The notes under the pieces were generated by a model, which was not told the DNA's origin, did no database searches, and saw only the letters and a program-made list of their open reading frames with translations. Both the position numbers and the translations under genes were made by a program. Below are positions 47,400-58,181 of a stretch of DNA of 62,153 bases, piece by piece (the first letter of the stretch is position 1; each line of letters opens with the position of its first letter). This stretch comes from an uncultured Marmoricola sp. (GTDB taxonomy: Bacteria > Actinomycetota > Actinomycetes > Propionibacteriales > Nocardioidaceae): the NCBI GenBank assembly GCA_937868075.1, contig CALMLL010000128.1, forward strand, positions 1 to 62,153, in the 5' to 3' direction.

Positions 47400-48155
47400 G
47401 TGCCCCGACCGCCCTCGCCGCACCCTTCGGGAGCGTTGCCCCCTGTGTTGCCGGCCGACCTGATCCCGCGCCACGTCGCCATCGTCATGGACGGCAACGG
47501 TCGGTGGGCCAAGCAGCGCGGGCTCCCCCGCACCGCCGGGCACGAACGTGGCGAGCACTCCCTCTTCGACGTCGTCGAGGGCGCCATCCAGATCGGGGTC
47601 AAGGCGATCTCGGCCTATGCGTTCTCGACCGAGAACTGGTCTCGCTCCCCTGCGGAGGTGAAGTTCCTGATGGGCTTCAACCGCGATGTGATCCGCCGTC
47701 GGCGCGACGAGATGAACGAGCTGGGAGTTCGAGTGCGCTGGGCCGGACGCGCGCCTCGACTCTGGCGGTCGGTGATCAACGAACTCAAGATCGCCGAGGA
47801 GATGACTGGCAACAACGACGTCCTCACGCTGACCATGTGCGTCAACTACGGCGGCCGAGCCGAACTCGCCGACGCGGCAGCACGTATGGGTCGAGATGTC
47901 CATGACGGGCGACTCAACCCGGATCGCATCACCGAGGCGACGTTCGCCCGATACCTCTACGTGCCCGAGCTCCCCGACGCCGACATGATCTGGCGCACCT
48001 CGGGGGAACAGCGCCTGTCCAACTTCATGCTCTGGCAGGCCGCCTATTCGGAGATGGTCTTCACGGACGTGTTGTGGCCCGACGTGGATCGGCGCGACCT
48101 CTGGCAGGCCATCACGACGTACGCCGAACGGGATCGCCGCTACGGATCTGCCTGA
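47400..48155 (+). CDS. uppS: cis-prenyl diphosphate synthase (UppS / decaprenyl type)
   Basis: A 251-residue cis-prenyltransferase. Regions I-V are clear: VAIVMDGNGRWAKQRGLPRTAGHERGE with the catalytic Asp, ISAYAFSTENWSRSPAEVKFLMGF, and IWRTSGEQRLSNFMLWQAAYSEMVFTDVLWPD. GTG start at 47400. It makes the polyprenyl diphosphate used for cell-wall carriers. The mycobacterial relative Rv2361c makes decaprenyl diphosphate; if this one does too, it would feed the decaprenyl phosphate needed by UbiA/DprE1/DprE2 at 8-11 kb. Product length cannot be read by eye. Order zur-uppS-recO is that of mycobacteria. Confidence 0.93.
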   Translation: MPRPPSPHPSGALPPVLPADLIPRHVAIVMDGNGRWAKQRGLPRTAGHERGEHSLFDVVEGAIQIGVKAISAYAFSTENWSRSPAEVKFLMGFNRDVIRRRRDEMNELGVRVRWAGRAPRLWRSVINELKIAEEMTGNNDVLTLTMCVNYGGRAELADAAARMGRDVHDGRLNPDRITEATFARYLYVPELPDADMIWRTSGEQRLSNFMLWQAAYSEMVFTDVLWPDVDRRDLWQAITTYAERDRRYGSA

Positions 48156-48235
48156 CGTCGGCACGTCGCCGCGACAACCCTCAACCACGGGTCTAGGGTC
48201 CGGGGAAACAATCGACACACGATCAGGAGCTCGAT

Positions 48236-50008
48236 GTGGCCCCCCGGCCTCACTTCCCCCGAGCCTCCCGACGGAGGTTCGCCGCGCGCGCGCTCGCGCT
48301 CGCCTGGCTGATCCTGCTCGGGTCGATGACCCCTGCGAGCGCACAGCGGGTGGACCCGGGCAACGTCGATGAGCTACGCCAGGCCACCAAGGCGTGGCAG
48401 ATCTGTCGAGTGGAGCGACGGCCGTTGGTGCACCGGGCCACCGCCGCGGACAAGACCGCTCGTCGTGCCGAGCGCCTGCTGACTCGCGCCACCCGCGACG
48501 TCTCCGACCAGCGGGCCACCTACCACGACTTGATCGCTGCGGCGAAGGCGGCCAAGAAGGCCAGCAAGGCAGCCACCGACCCGGTGATCAAGGAGAAGCT
48601 GGCCAAACTGGCGATCCGCAAACTCGCTGCCGCCGACAAGGCGGCCGCCCATCTCGAGGTGTTGATCAAGCGGCAGAGCCGGGCAGGTGATGCCGAAGCG
48701 ATTGCGGTTCGAGCGGCCAAGATCGCTCAGCGCGCGCTGGCGGCCAAGCCCTGCCCCAAGCCGGTGTGGAGCCCGACGAACTTCACCGCGTTCAACTACC
48801 CCAAAGCACCACGCAAGGCGACCAGGACCACGATCCGCTTCGGGGTGTTGAGCGCCATCGAGAACTCCCCTCCCGGGTCTTCCATCCGGATCGCGGTCTA
48901 CAGCTTCGTCGACCCCGGGATCACTCACGCGCTCTTGAAGGCACACCGCCGCGGGGTCAGCGTGCAGGTCATCGCCTCGCGCAATGAACTGACCGCAGCC
49001 TCGCGCTCGTGGCGCAAACTGCGCCGGGCCCTGGGTCAGAAGCTGCTCCCCGACTCGGCAAGGGCACTCGCCGGCAAGGGCGCCAAGGCGGCCAAGGCGG
49101 AGGCCGCCGCACGAGCCAGTTGGGCTCGAGAATGCGTGCGCTCATGCCGCGGCTACGGTGGCTATCTCCATTCCAAGATCTATCTCTTCTCGCACGTCGG
49201 GCACACCCGCTGGGTCACCATGCTCAGTTCGGCCAACCTGACCACGTTCGCGATCGCCGCACAGTGGAACCACGTGGACACCGTGATCGGTCAGTCGACA
49301 TATGAGGAGATGGCCAGGGTCTTCGCCGAGATGGTGCCCGACCAACCCCTCGAACAACCGTTCCGGCGCTTCCACACCCGCGAGGTCAGCGGCCTGGTGT
49401 TCCCCCGTCCTGGAACCACGGTCAAGGACGATCCGATGGTGCCCATCCTGGATCGGATCGAGTGCGCGGCCCCCGCCGGCAGTGGGGTCCTCGACGAGGT
49501 CAAGCCGAAGCGCCTCAAGCCGAGCAAGACCGACGCCGCCAAGCCGGCTCAGCCCACCAAGACCGTGCGCCGCACGGTGATCCGGATCTCGATGTATGCG
49601 TGGTTCGACCCACGCGGCATCCAATTGGCCCAACTGGTGCGCCGAAAGTGGGAGGAGGGCTGCGACGTCAAGATCGTCACCGGCATCACCAACCGACTGG
49701 TTCGCACCGCCCTGCGACACCGTGGCGGCCGGGGTCCGATCCCGATGCGAGTGCTGCACCGAGAGGACTACACCGGGCGCAGCCTGTTCTACGACCACAG
49801 CAAGTACGTCGCGATCAACGGCGGATACGCCGGGCGAGGTCAACAACTGGTCTGGACCGGCTCGATGAACTTCACCGCGTTCGGCTTCTCCAACGATGAG
49901 ATCGTGCTGCGTGTCGACGGCCGCCGCGTTTTCAACGACTACGCCCGCAACTTCGCTCGGGTCTGGTCCTCTCCGCTGACCAAACTGCCCAAGCCGCTGC
50001 GGAACTGA
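48236..50008 (+). CDS. secreted phospholipase D-like protein with two degenerate HKD motifs
   Basis: A 590-residue exported protein. The N-terminal basic stretch and LALAWLILLGSMTPASA give a signal peptide cut near residue 38. Residues 60-170 are Ala/Lys/Arg-rich, probably helical. Two PLD-type halves follow, with YLHSKIYLFS (about residue 312) and YDHSKYVAIN (about 522); each is followed by a nearby TMLSSANLTTFAI or TGSMNFTAFGFS segment. His and Lys of HxK(x4)D are kept, but the Asp is Ser in the first and Asn in the second. This version is seen in other secreted actinobacterial PLD-like proteins, so activity is possible but unproven. GTG start at 48236. Confidence 0.8.
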   Translation: MAPRPHFPRASRRRFAARALALAWLILLGSMTPASAQRVDPGNVDELRQATKAWQICRVERRPLVHRATAADKTARRAERLLTRATRDVSDQRATYHDLIAAAKAAKKASKAATDPVIKEKLAKLAIRKLAAADKAAAHLEVLIKRQSRAGDAEAIAVRAAKIAQRALAAKPCPKPVWSPTNFTAFNYPKAPRKATRTTIRFGVLSAIENSPPGSSIRIAVYSFVDPGITHALLKAHRRGVSVQVIASRNELTAASRSWRKLRRALGQKLLPDSARALAGKGAKAAKAEAAARASWARECVRSCRGYGGYLHSKIYLFSHVGHTRWVTMLSSANLTTFAIAAQWNHVDTVIGQSTYEEMARVFAEMVPDQPLEQPFRRFHTREVSGLVFPRPGTTVKDDPMVPILDRIECAAPAGSGVLDEVKPKRLKPSKTDAAKPAQPTKTVRRTVIRISMYAWFDPRGIQLAQLVRRKWEEGCDVKIVTGITNRLVRTALRHRGGRGPIPMRVLHREDYTGRSLFYDHSKYVAINGGYAGRGQQLVWTGSMNFTAFGFSNDEIVLRVDGRRVFNDYARNFARVWSSPLTKLPKPLRN

Positions 50009-50072
50009 CATCGCTTCGAACTAAGTCGTCCCGAAGTCACCGGCGGCGGAGTCGGGCAGTAGATTGCCCGCC

Positions 50073-50930
50073 ATGAGCGTGGTCTCTGAACGCATCGGGC
50101 AGTTCTTCGTCGAGGGCAACCGCCTCGAGTTCACCGAGTACGGCGGCGGCGAACGCCACGTGGTCTTGCTGCACGGACAGATGATTCCCCGCCGCATGCA
50201 CCACCACGTCGCCCGGTCGCTGGCCGAGGCAGGCAACCACGTCATCACTCTCGATCTCCTCGGTCACGGCCGCAGCGACCGCCCCGCCGACCCTGCCGCC
50301 TACTCCATGACCGCCTTCGCGACCCAGGTCGTGGCCCTGCTCGATCATCTCGGCATCGATCAGGCGGTCGTGGGCGGCACCTCCCTGGGCGCGAACGTCT
50401 CCCTGGAGTGCGCAGTGCTTGCGCCTGACCGGGTGCGCGGCCTGCTCGTGGAGATGCCGGTGCTGGAGAACGCCCTGCACGCGGGCATCGTGGCCTTCGT
50501 CCCGGTGATGTTCGCGGCTCGCTACCTGCCGTTCACGGTGCGACTGGCCCGCGCCCTCACCCGACCGGTCCCCCGCGGGCTGGTTCCCTTCTGGGCCGGG
50601 GTGGTCCTGGACACCTTCGACCAGCAACCCGAAGCCGTGGCCGCCATGCTCCATGGGGTCATCTTCGGGCGGATCGCCCCGCCTGCCCGCCAGCGCTGCG
50701 TGATCTCGGTGCCGGCCCTGGTCATCGGCCACGCTCGCGACGTCGTACACCCTCTGGCGGACGCCCAGATGCTGGCCGAGGAACTGCCCCACGCCACCTT
50801 CGTGACCGCCTCCAGCCCCCTGGAGTGGCGAATGACTCCCGATCGACTCACTGAGGCCGCAGTGGACTTCATCGACCTGTGCTGGGCCGAACGGGTGCGG
50901 CCGGCCAGTGGGCGCGTGCGACGCCGCTGA
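50073..50930 (+). CDS. alpha/beta hydrolase
   Basis: A 285-residue alpha/beta hydrolase fold enzyme. VVLLHGQMIPRRMHHHVARSLAEAGNHVITLDLLGHGRSDRP gives the oxyanion and early strands, split by the HG motif; the nucleophile Ser is in VVGGTSLGANVSLE; a late acid is expected near VIGHARDVVHPL, but the catalytic His is not certain, since TASSPLEWRM occupies the usual place. ATG at 50073 is preferred over a TTG at 50064. It lies between the PLD-like gene and recO. Substrate unknown. Confidence 0.82.
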   Translation: MSVVSERIGQFFVEGNRLEFTEYGGGERHVVLLHGQMIPRRMHHHVARSLAEAGNHVITLDLLGHGRSDRPADPAAYSMTAFATQVVALLDHLGIDQAVVGGTSLGANVSLECAVLAPDRVRGLLVEMPVLENALHAGIVAFVPVMFAARYLPFTVRLARALTRPVPRGLVPFWAGVVLDTFDQQPEAVAAMLHGVIFGRIAPPARQRCVISVPALVIGHARDVVHPLADAQMLAEELPHATFVTASSPLEWRMTPDRLTEAAVDFIDLCWAERVRPASGRVRRR

Positions 50931-50957
50931 CCGAGTCGGTCCGGGCACAATAGGGCG

Positions 50958-51695
50958 GTGCCCGTCTACCGCGATGAAGCGATCGTGCTGCGCACGCGCA
51001 AACTCGCCGAGGCCGACCGCATCATCACGTTGTTGACTCGCGAGCACGGCATCGTGCGCGCCGTGGCCCGTGGCGTGCGGCGGACGACCTCGAAGTTCGG
51101 CTGCCGTCTTGAGCCGTTCAGCCATGTCGATCTTCAGTTGGCGGTGGGTCGCAACCTCGACACGATCACCCAGGCGGTCTCGCGCGACGCGTTCGGCGCG
51201 GTGATCAGCGCCGACTACGACACCTACACCGCCGCTTCGGTGATGTTGGAGACCGCCGAGCGCCTCGTCGCCGAGGAGCGCGAGCCGTCGGTGCAGCAGT
51301 ACTTGTTACTCGTGGGCGCCCTGCGGGCGATGACCAGCGGGGAGCGCCGTCCGGCCGACGTCTTGGACTCTTTCCTGTTGCGCTCGCTCTCGGTCGCCGG
51401 GTATGCCCCCTCGTTCGATGCCTGCGCTCGCTGCGGGCTCGAGGGACCGCACCGTGCGTTCAACCCCGCCCACGGCGGCATGTTGTGCACCCAATGTCGT
51501 CTCCCGGGGTCAGCGGCTCCGGCTCCGGCCACGGTGGCGGCACTGGGGGCACTCCTCAGCGGCGACTGGACCGTGGTGGACGCAGTCTGCGCATCCGACC
51601 CCAGGGCACGTCGTGAGGCCGGAACACTGGTAGCGGCCTATACCAGTTGGCACCTGGAGCGGGCGTTGCGTTCGTGGGCCTACGTCGCGCGCTGA
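50958..51695 (+). CDS. recO: DNA repair protein RecO
   Basis: A 245-residue RecO. The N-terminal OB fold has YRDEAIVLRTRKLAEADRIITLLTREHG and VARGVRRTTSKFGCRLEPFSHVDLQL; the C-terminal part has the zinc-binding CARCGLEGPH and CTQCR pairs. It anneals single strands and helps RecR load RecA in recombinational repair. GTG start. Convergent with leuA with a 69-base gap. Confidence 0.94.
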   Translation: MPVYRDEAIVLRTRKLAEADRIITLLTREHGIVRAVARGVRRTTSKFGCRLEPFSHVDLQLAVGRNLDTITQAVSRDAFGAVISADYDTYTAASVMLETAERLVAEEREPSVQQYLLLVGALRAMTSGERRPADVLDSFLLRSLSVAGYAPSFDACARCGLEGPHRAFNPAHGGMLCTQCRLPGSAAPAPATVAALGALLSGDWTVVDAVCASDPRARREAGTLVAAYTSWHLERALRSWAYVAR

Positions 51696-51764
51696 CCTGC
51701 GGGGATAGGTGCGGCAAACCCTGAAAGCCAGATATCGCACCACTCGGACCGAACTATCGAGCCC

Positions 51765-53585
<1,821 letters not shown>

Positions 53586-53601
<16 letters not shown>

Positions 53602-53630
53602 CAGCGAAGGAGCATTCCGACTGCGCACAT
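53586..53630 (-). CDS. leuA leader peptide (14 residues)
   Basis: A 14-codon frame MCAVGMLLRCRSEV, from ATG at 53630 to TGA at 53586. Two adjacent Leu codons, CTC CTT (53612-53607), stand just before the hairpin arm. A -10-like TAGGGT (53646-53641) would place the transcript start about 4 bases before the ATG, so the peptide would be translated from a nearly leaderless end. Position and layout are those of ribosome-mediated attenuators; only two Leu codons is modest. Confidence 0.5.
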
Positions 53631-53657
53631 GACGGGGCTCACCCTAGCAGGTGGGGG

Positions 53658-54926
53658 TCACTCCCAGTCAGGGCGCCAAGCGAATCCGTCATGACCATCG
53701 GGCCCTGTGCGCACGCCGAGGACCTGGTGGAGTTGGATCTCGTTGCGCTCGAAGGACAGCCTCGACCCGGCCATGTACAGGCCCCATACCCGGGCCGTGT
53801 TCTCGCCCACCTCGGCGACGCAGTCGTCCCAGTGCTCGACCAGGTTGGCGTTCCACCCAGCCAGGGTGCGCGCATAGTGCAACCGGAGGTTCTCCTCGTG
53901 CATGACCTCCCAGCCCACGTCCTGCATCTCGGTGATGATGCGGCCCGACCCGATCAACTCCCCATCGGGGAAGACATAGCGGTCGATGAACGGGCCGGTT
54001 GCCTCGAAGCGGTTGTGCGGACGGGTGATGCAGTGGTTGAGGAGTCGTCCTTCGGGGCGCACCTTCGTCATCAGATGGGTGAAGTAGGAGGCGTAGTTCT
54101 TGACGCCAATGTGCTCGGTCAGGCCGATCGAACTCACCGCATCGAAGTCGGTCTCGGCCACATGCCGGTAGTCCAGATGACGGACCTCGGCCAGATGGTC
54201 CAGTCGCTGATCCTTGATCGCCTCCTGGGCCCAGGTCGCCTGCTGCCGAGACAGGGTCACTCCGATGACGCGCACGCCATATTCCCGGGCGGCGTGGCGC
54301 ACCATCCCACCCCAGCCGCAACCCACGTCGAGGAGGCGCATTCCGGAGCGAAGGCCGAGTTTGCGGGCGACCAGGTCGTACTTGTAGGCCTGGGCCTCTT
54401 CGAGGGTGGACGACTCGTCGGCGAAGACCGCGCAGGTGTAGGTCATCGACGGGCCGAGCACCCGGCGATAGAAGTCGTTGGACACGTCGTAGTGGTGCTC
54501 GATGGCGCCCGCGTCCCGACGCAGCGAATGGGTGAGCCCATCGAGATTGCGCCGCCACCTGGGCGGGCGCTCCTGCGGCGGCGGTGCCGGGGGTCGCAGT
54601 CTGGCGAGCCCGATGCTGCGCAGGATCTCGGGCAGTCTGGCCGGAGGCGGGAGGACCAGGCGCAGGCCGTTCTGGATGTGCACAAGGGCCGCATGCGGAT
54701 CCCCGGGGTGCACCCCTTCGATCACGAGGCCGCCGGTGACGTAGGCCCGGGCGATCCCGAGTTCACCGGGTGCGCTGACGAGGTAGGCCAAACCCTCCTG
54801 GCTGGCCACGTGAAGGGTGTAGTCGGACTCCATCGGACCGGCGCTGGATCCGTCGTACGCCGTGAGCCGCACCGGCAGTCCCGAAGGCGCGAACGCCGCC
54901 ACGGCATCGGCAACAGTCATCGTCAC
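53658..54926 (-). CDS. tmsB: fatty-acyl phospholipid methyltransferase TmsB/BfaB (cyclopropane synthase family)
   Basis: A SAM methyltransferase of about 422 residues in the cyclopropane-fatty-acid synthase family. The C-terminal enzyme domain starts at IEHHYDVSNDFYRRVLGPSMTYTCAVF; motif I is MRLLDVGCGWGGMVRHAA, and VIGVTLSRQQATWAQE, SIGLTEHIGVKNYASYF and YVFPDGELI are family marks. GTG at 54926 overlaps the stop of the FAD gene; ATG at 54920 is an alternative. With an adjacent FAD reductase the pair matches tmsA/tmsB (bfaA/bfaB), which make 10-methyl fatty acids such as 10-methylstearate from oleate via a 10-methylene intermediate. Plain cyclopropanation cannot be excluded by sight. Confidence 0.82.
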   Translation of the reverse strand: MTMTVADAVAAFAPSGLPVRLTAYDGSSAGPMESDYTLHVASQEGLAYLVSAPGELGIARAYVTGGLVIEGVHPGDPHAALVHIQNGLRLVLPPPARLPEILRSIGLARLRPPAPPPQERPPRWRRNLDGLTHSLRRDAGAIEHHYDVSNDFYRRVLGPSMTYTCAVFADESSTLEEAQAYKYDLVARKLGLRSGMRLLDVGCGWGGMVRHAAREYGVRVIGVTLSRQQATWAQEAIKDQRLDHLAEVRHLDYRHVAETDFDAVSSIGLTEHIGVKNYASYFTHLMTKVRPEGRLLNHCITRPHNRFEATGPFIDRYVFPDGELIGSGRIITEMQDVGWEVMHEENLRLHYARTLAGWNANLVEHWDDCVAEVGENTARVWGLYMAGSRLSFERNEIQLHQVLGVRTGPDGHDGFAWRPDWE

Positions 54927-56317
54927 AGTTGTCTCACCACCTTGTCGTACAGGCTGGTCAATCGGTTGTCCGGGTCGTAGCGGCGCTTGATCTCGGTCAG
55001 GTGCTGACCGTTGTAGTGCGCCGCAAACTCCTCGGGGCTGTAGAAGGCCTCGGAGTAGAGCGACTTGTGCCCCCCCAGCGAGGTGACCATTGCCTCGATG
55101 GCCCGGTTGCGGGGTCCGGCGGGCGCTTCGGGCCCGACCGGGACGTTCCCCCAGAAGCCCACGTTGACGTAAGTTTCCCCGGCCAACAGGGGATAGATCG
55201 ACCACGGGCGGGTGCCCGTCGCCTCTGGATCTCGCAGCCGCAGCGGGCACAGCCACACCGGGCGCAGGCCTACCGCTTGGTCGAACCAGTCCAGGAACTC
55301 CCCCAAGCGTTCCAAGGGGACCTCGACATCCTGAACCACCCTCTCGGCCTGGGGGCGGCCGGCTCGACGATCGAGTCGATCGGAGATCTTGAAGCGTCGG
55401 TCAAGGCCGACAAGACGGTGGTAGACATCCGAACGGCGTTTTGCCCGTGGCCAGAGCCGGCGGACGATCCGGTGTTGGGCACCGAACGCGCGTGAGCACC
55501 AGAACCAGTCGGTGTCCCAACGCCACAGGTAGTCGTAGGTGGTGAGCAGATCGGTGTCGCGCTCGGCCACCGATGACCAGTAGATCTGCTGGCCGGTGTA
55601 GTCACTGGTCGGGCCCTCGCGGTCTGTCCAGGTGGCCAGGGTGAGTGCGTAGTGGCCGGGGCTGAACGCGATCCCGTCGAGCCCGTCGACGCCGATGCCC
55701 TCCCAGGCCCGGCTGCGCACGACTTCGGCGATCACCTGTGCCAGGTCATCGGTGGTGGACAGGTGCAGGTGTCGCAGGCCGACGCGGCTCTTCACCGGCT
55801 CCAACTCGATGAGCAGGCTGACGGCGTACCCCAGGGAACCGTAGGAGTTGGGGAAGGCGAAGAAGAGATCCCGGTGCTCATTGTCGGGCCGAGCGGTGAC
55901 CACCTCCCCCGAGCCGGTGAGCACATCCATCTCGATCACCGATTCGTGCGGCAACCCGTGGCGGAACGAGGTGGACTCGATACCGAGGCCGGTCACCGCC
56001 CCGCCGAGGGTGATGGTGCGCAGTTGGGGCACCACCAGCGGGATCAGGCCGTACGGCAACGTCGCGTCGACGAGGTCCTCGTAGGTACACATGCCCTGCA
56101 CCCGGGCGGTCCGGGCAACCGGGTCCACGCTCAGCACGCCACGAAGCCCGCTGACGTCGAGGCCGCTGACGACTCCCTCGCGGCCCCGGAAGAGGTTCGA
56201 GGTGGGCTTGGCCAGCCGCACCGTCTGGCCGGGCGCGATGTGGGAGTAGGAATCGACCAGTCGCTCGACGGCCTCGGTGTGTGCCCCCGAGGCGACCGGA
56301 CGAGTGATCCCGCTCAC
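54923..56317 (-). CDS. tmsA: FAD-dependent methylene-fatty-acyl reductase TmsA/BfaA
   Basis: A 464-residue FAD-binding oxidoreductase related to sterol delta-24 reductases. The FAD domain shows ARVQGMCTYEDLVDATLPYGLIPLVVPQLRTITLGGAVTGLGIES in conserved order, with SFRHGLPHESVIEMDVLTGSGEVV; the C-terminal half has substrate-domain segments WRWDTDWFWCSRAFGAQ and YSEAFYSPEEFAAHYNG. GTG start. It precedes and overlaps the methyltransferase gene by 4 bases. In the tms/bfa system this protein reduces the 10-methylene group to 10-methyl using NADPH. Function is inferred from the pair. Confidence 0.82.
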   Translation of the reverse strand: MSGITRPVASGAHTEAVERLVDSYSHIAPGQTVRLAKPTSNLFRGREGVVSGLDVSGLRGVLSVDPVARTARVQGMCTYEDLVDATLPYGLIPLVVPQLRTITLGGAVTGLGIESTSFRHGLPHESVIEMDVLTGSGEVVTARPDNEHRDLFFAFPNSYGSLGYAVSLLIELEPVKSRVGLRHLHLSTTDDLAQVIAEVVRSRAWEGIGVDGLDGIAFSPGHYALTLATWTDREGPTSDYTGQQIYWSSVAERDTDLLTTYDYLWRWDTDWFWCSRAFGAQHRIVRRLWPRAKRRSDVYHRLVGLDRRFKISDRLDRRAGRPQAERVVQDVEVPLERLGEFLDWFDQAVGLRPVWLCPLRLRDPEATGTRPWSIYPLLAGETYVNVGFWGNVPVGPEAPAGPRNRAIEAMVTSLGGHKSLYSEAFYSPEEFAAHYNGQHLTEIKRRYDPDNRLTSLYDKVVRQL

Positions 56318-56399
56318 AGTCGCGAGCCTACGACGCCGAAGGCCTGGTTGGCAGTCCCGATGCCCGAACGCGGACGGGATCGCCCTCTACGATCAGCTA

Positions 56400-57257
56400 G
56401 TGATCTCGGCTTTCGGTTCCACCCACGGGCGCCTCCGGGCAGTTCTGACGGGGACTGCCATGGTCCTGCTCGTCGGCGGTTGCTCGCTCACCGGATCGTC
56501 GGCGCCGAACTCGACCTCACCTACCCCCTCGGTCACCGCCTCATCGGAGCCGTTGCGCACACTGCCGCCACCCCCCGAGGTGGGCGCCTGCTACCGGTTG
56601 ACGTACGCCGAGGCCACCAGCCCCACGACCGACCGCCCCGCCACCGCCTGCAAGCGGGTGCACACCTCGGTCACCATCCATGTGGGTGACTTCGATCCCC
56701 TCGTGGACGGCCACTTGGTAGCCGTCGACTCCCCCACCGTGTCACGTCAGATCGCCCGCGCCTGTCCGGCCACATTGGCCGATTGGGTCGGCGGTAGCCC
56801 CGAGGACCGTCGACTGAGTCAATTGCGGGTCGTGTGGTTCGCTCCCACCGTCGCCGAGGGGAACCTTGGCGCCCGCTGGTTCCGGTGTGACCTCGTGGCG
56901 GTCCGGGACGACGGCGCACTCGCCCGCCTGCCCAGAGGGCAGGCCAAGGGCATGCTGGCTTCCGGCACTGGCGGCTACGCACTATGCGCCACCGGGGACC
57001 CGGCGGCGGCCACTAGCAGGCTGGTGATGTGCGCTCAGAAGCACACGTGGCGGGCGGTCGCGACCATTCCTGTTCCCGATGGGGCCCGGTATCTCGACAA
57101 AGGTGCCCGGTCGGCCGGGGCCGACGCGTGCAAGACTCGGGCGGCCGACTTCGCCGGAGACCCGCTGGACTACCGCTGGTCGTTCCAATGGCCCACCAGG
57201 GGCCAATGGCGCAGCGGGGAGCGCGCCTCTATCTGCTGGGTGCCCTCGAACCAGTAG
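56400..57257 (+). CDS. secreted lipoprotein with septum-formation-like domain
   Basis: A 285-residue putative lipoprotein. GTG at 56400 gives a basic start, a hydrophobic core LTGTAMVLLV and the lipobox VGGC near residue 25, then a Ser/Thr/Pro linker. The rest contains several Cys that may form disulfides (EVGACYRLTY, TACKRVHT, RACPAT, FRCDL, YALCATGD, VMCAQKH, DACKTR, SICWV), an arrangement resembling the actinobacterial septum-formation family (PF13845-like). Divergent from tmsA, tail-to-tail with era. Function is not known; the family name is a cautious match. Confidence 0.6.
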   Translation: MISAFGSTHGRLRAVLTGTAMVLLVGGCSLTGSSAPNSTSPTPSVTASSEPLRTLPPPPEVGACYRLTYAEATSPTTDRPATACKRVHTSVTIHVGDFDPLVDGHLVAVDSPTVSRQIARACPATLADWVGGSPEDRRLSQLRVVWFAPTVAEGNLGARWFRCDLVAVRDDGALARLPRGQAKGMLASGTGGYALCATGDPAAATSRLVMCAQKHTWRAVATIPVPDGARYLDKGARSAGADACKTRAADFAGDPLDYRWSFQWPTRGQWRSGERASICWVPSNQ

Positions 57258-57263
57258 GTCCGC

Positions 57264-58181
57264 TCAGAAGCCGAGCCGCCGCAACTGACGAGGGTCTCGT
57301 TGCCAGTCCTTGGCGATCTTGACGTGCAGATCCAGATACACCGGCACCCCCAACATCGCCTCGATCTGGCGTCGTGCTGCGGTGCCGACCTCACGCAGCC
57401 GGGCCCCACGGTGCCCGATCACGATGCCCTTCTGGGAGTCGCGCTCGACGAACAGGTTGGCGTGGATGTCCAACAAAGGCTTGTCCTCCGGGCGATCGGG
57501 ACGCAGCGCCATCTCCTCGACCACCACCGCGATCGAGTGTGGGAGTTCATCGCGCACCCCCTCCAGTGCGGCCTCCCGGATGAGTTCCGCGGCGATCTGC
57601 TCCTCGGGCGCATCGGTGAGCTCGCCCTCGGGATAGAGCGCCGGCCCTTCGGGCATCTGGGCGACCAGGAGGTCGGCCAACAGCCCGATCTGGTCGCCTG
57701 ATTTCGCACTCACTGGCACGAGTTCTGCCCAGTCGGTGTTGGTGGAGCGGCCCAACTCGGCAATGTCGAGCAGGTGGCGAGCGACCGTCCCGGCATCGAC
57801 GAGATCTGTCTTGGTCACCACCGCGAACGTGGGCCTGCGGCGGGCCTTGGCCAGTTCGGTGACCAGGAAGCGGTCCCCGGGGCCGATCGGCTGGTCGGCC
57901 GGGAAGCAGACGGCGACCACATCGACCTCGGCCCACGTGGTGGTGACGAGGTCGTTGAGGCGCTCCCCCAGCAAGGTGCGGGGACGGTGGAGACCAGGGG
58001 TGTCGACCAGGATCAACTGCGCGTCGGGCCGGTGCACGATTCCGCGGACGACGGTGCGGGTGGTCTGCGGCTTCGAGGAGGTGATGACCACCTTGGAACC
58101 CACCAACGCGTTGGTCAACGTGGACTTGCCTGCGTTGGGCCGGCCCACGAAGCAGGCGAAGCCGGAGCGGAACACGGTCAT
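57264..58181 (-). CDS. era: GTPase Era
   Basis: A 305-residue Ras-like GTPase that binds the 3' end of 16S rRNA during 30S assembly. G1 is GRPNAGKSTLTNAL, G2 region SSKPQTTRTVVRGI, G3 LVDTPGLHRPRT, G4 VVTKTDLVDA and G5 VSAKSGDQ. The C-terminal KH domain includes HSIAVVVEEM and VERDSQKGIVIGHRGARLREVG. ATG at 58181 overlaps the stop of the siderophore-interacting protein by 4 bases. Standard length. Confidence 0.96.
   Translation of the reverse strand: MTVFRSGFACFVGRPNAGKSTLTNALVGSKVVITSSKPQTTRTVVRGIVHRPDAQLILVDTPGLHRPRTLLGERLNDLVTTTWAEVDVVAVCFPADQPIGPGDRFLVTELAKARRRPTFAVVTKTDLVDAGTVARHLLDIAELGRSTNTDWAELVPVSAKSGDQIGLLADLLVAQMPEGPALYPEGELTDAPEEQIAAELIREAALEGVRDELPHSIAVVVEEMALRPDRPEDKPLLDIHANLFVERDSQKGIVIGHRGARLREVGTAARRQIEAMLGVPVYLDLHVKIAKDWQRDPRQLRRLGF

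Noticed and set aside
51708..51741. GGTGCG / CGCACC inverted repeat between recO and leuA as terminator
   Set aside because: Only six pairs with a 22-base loop and no T run; too weak to call.
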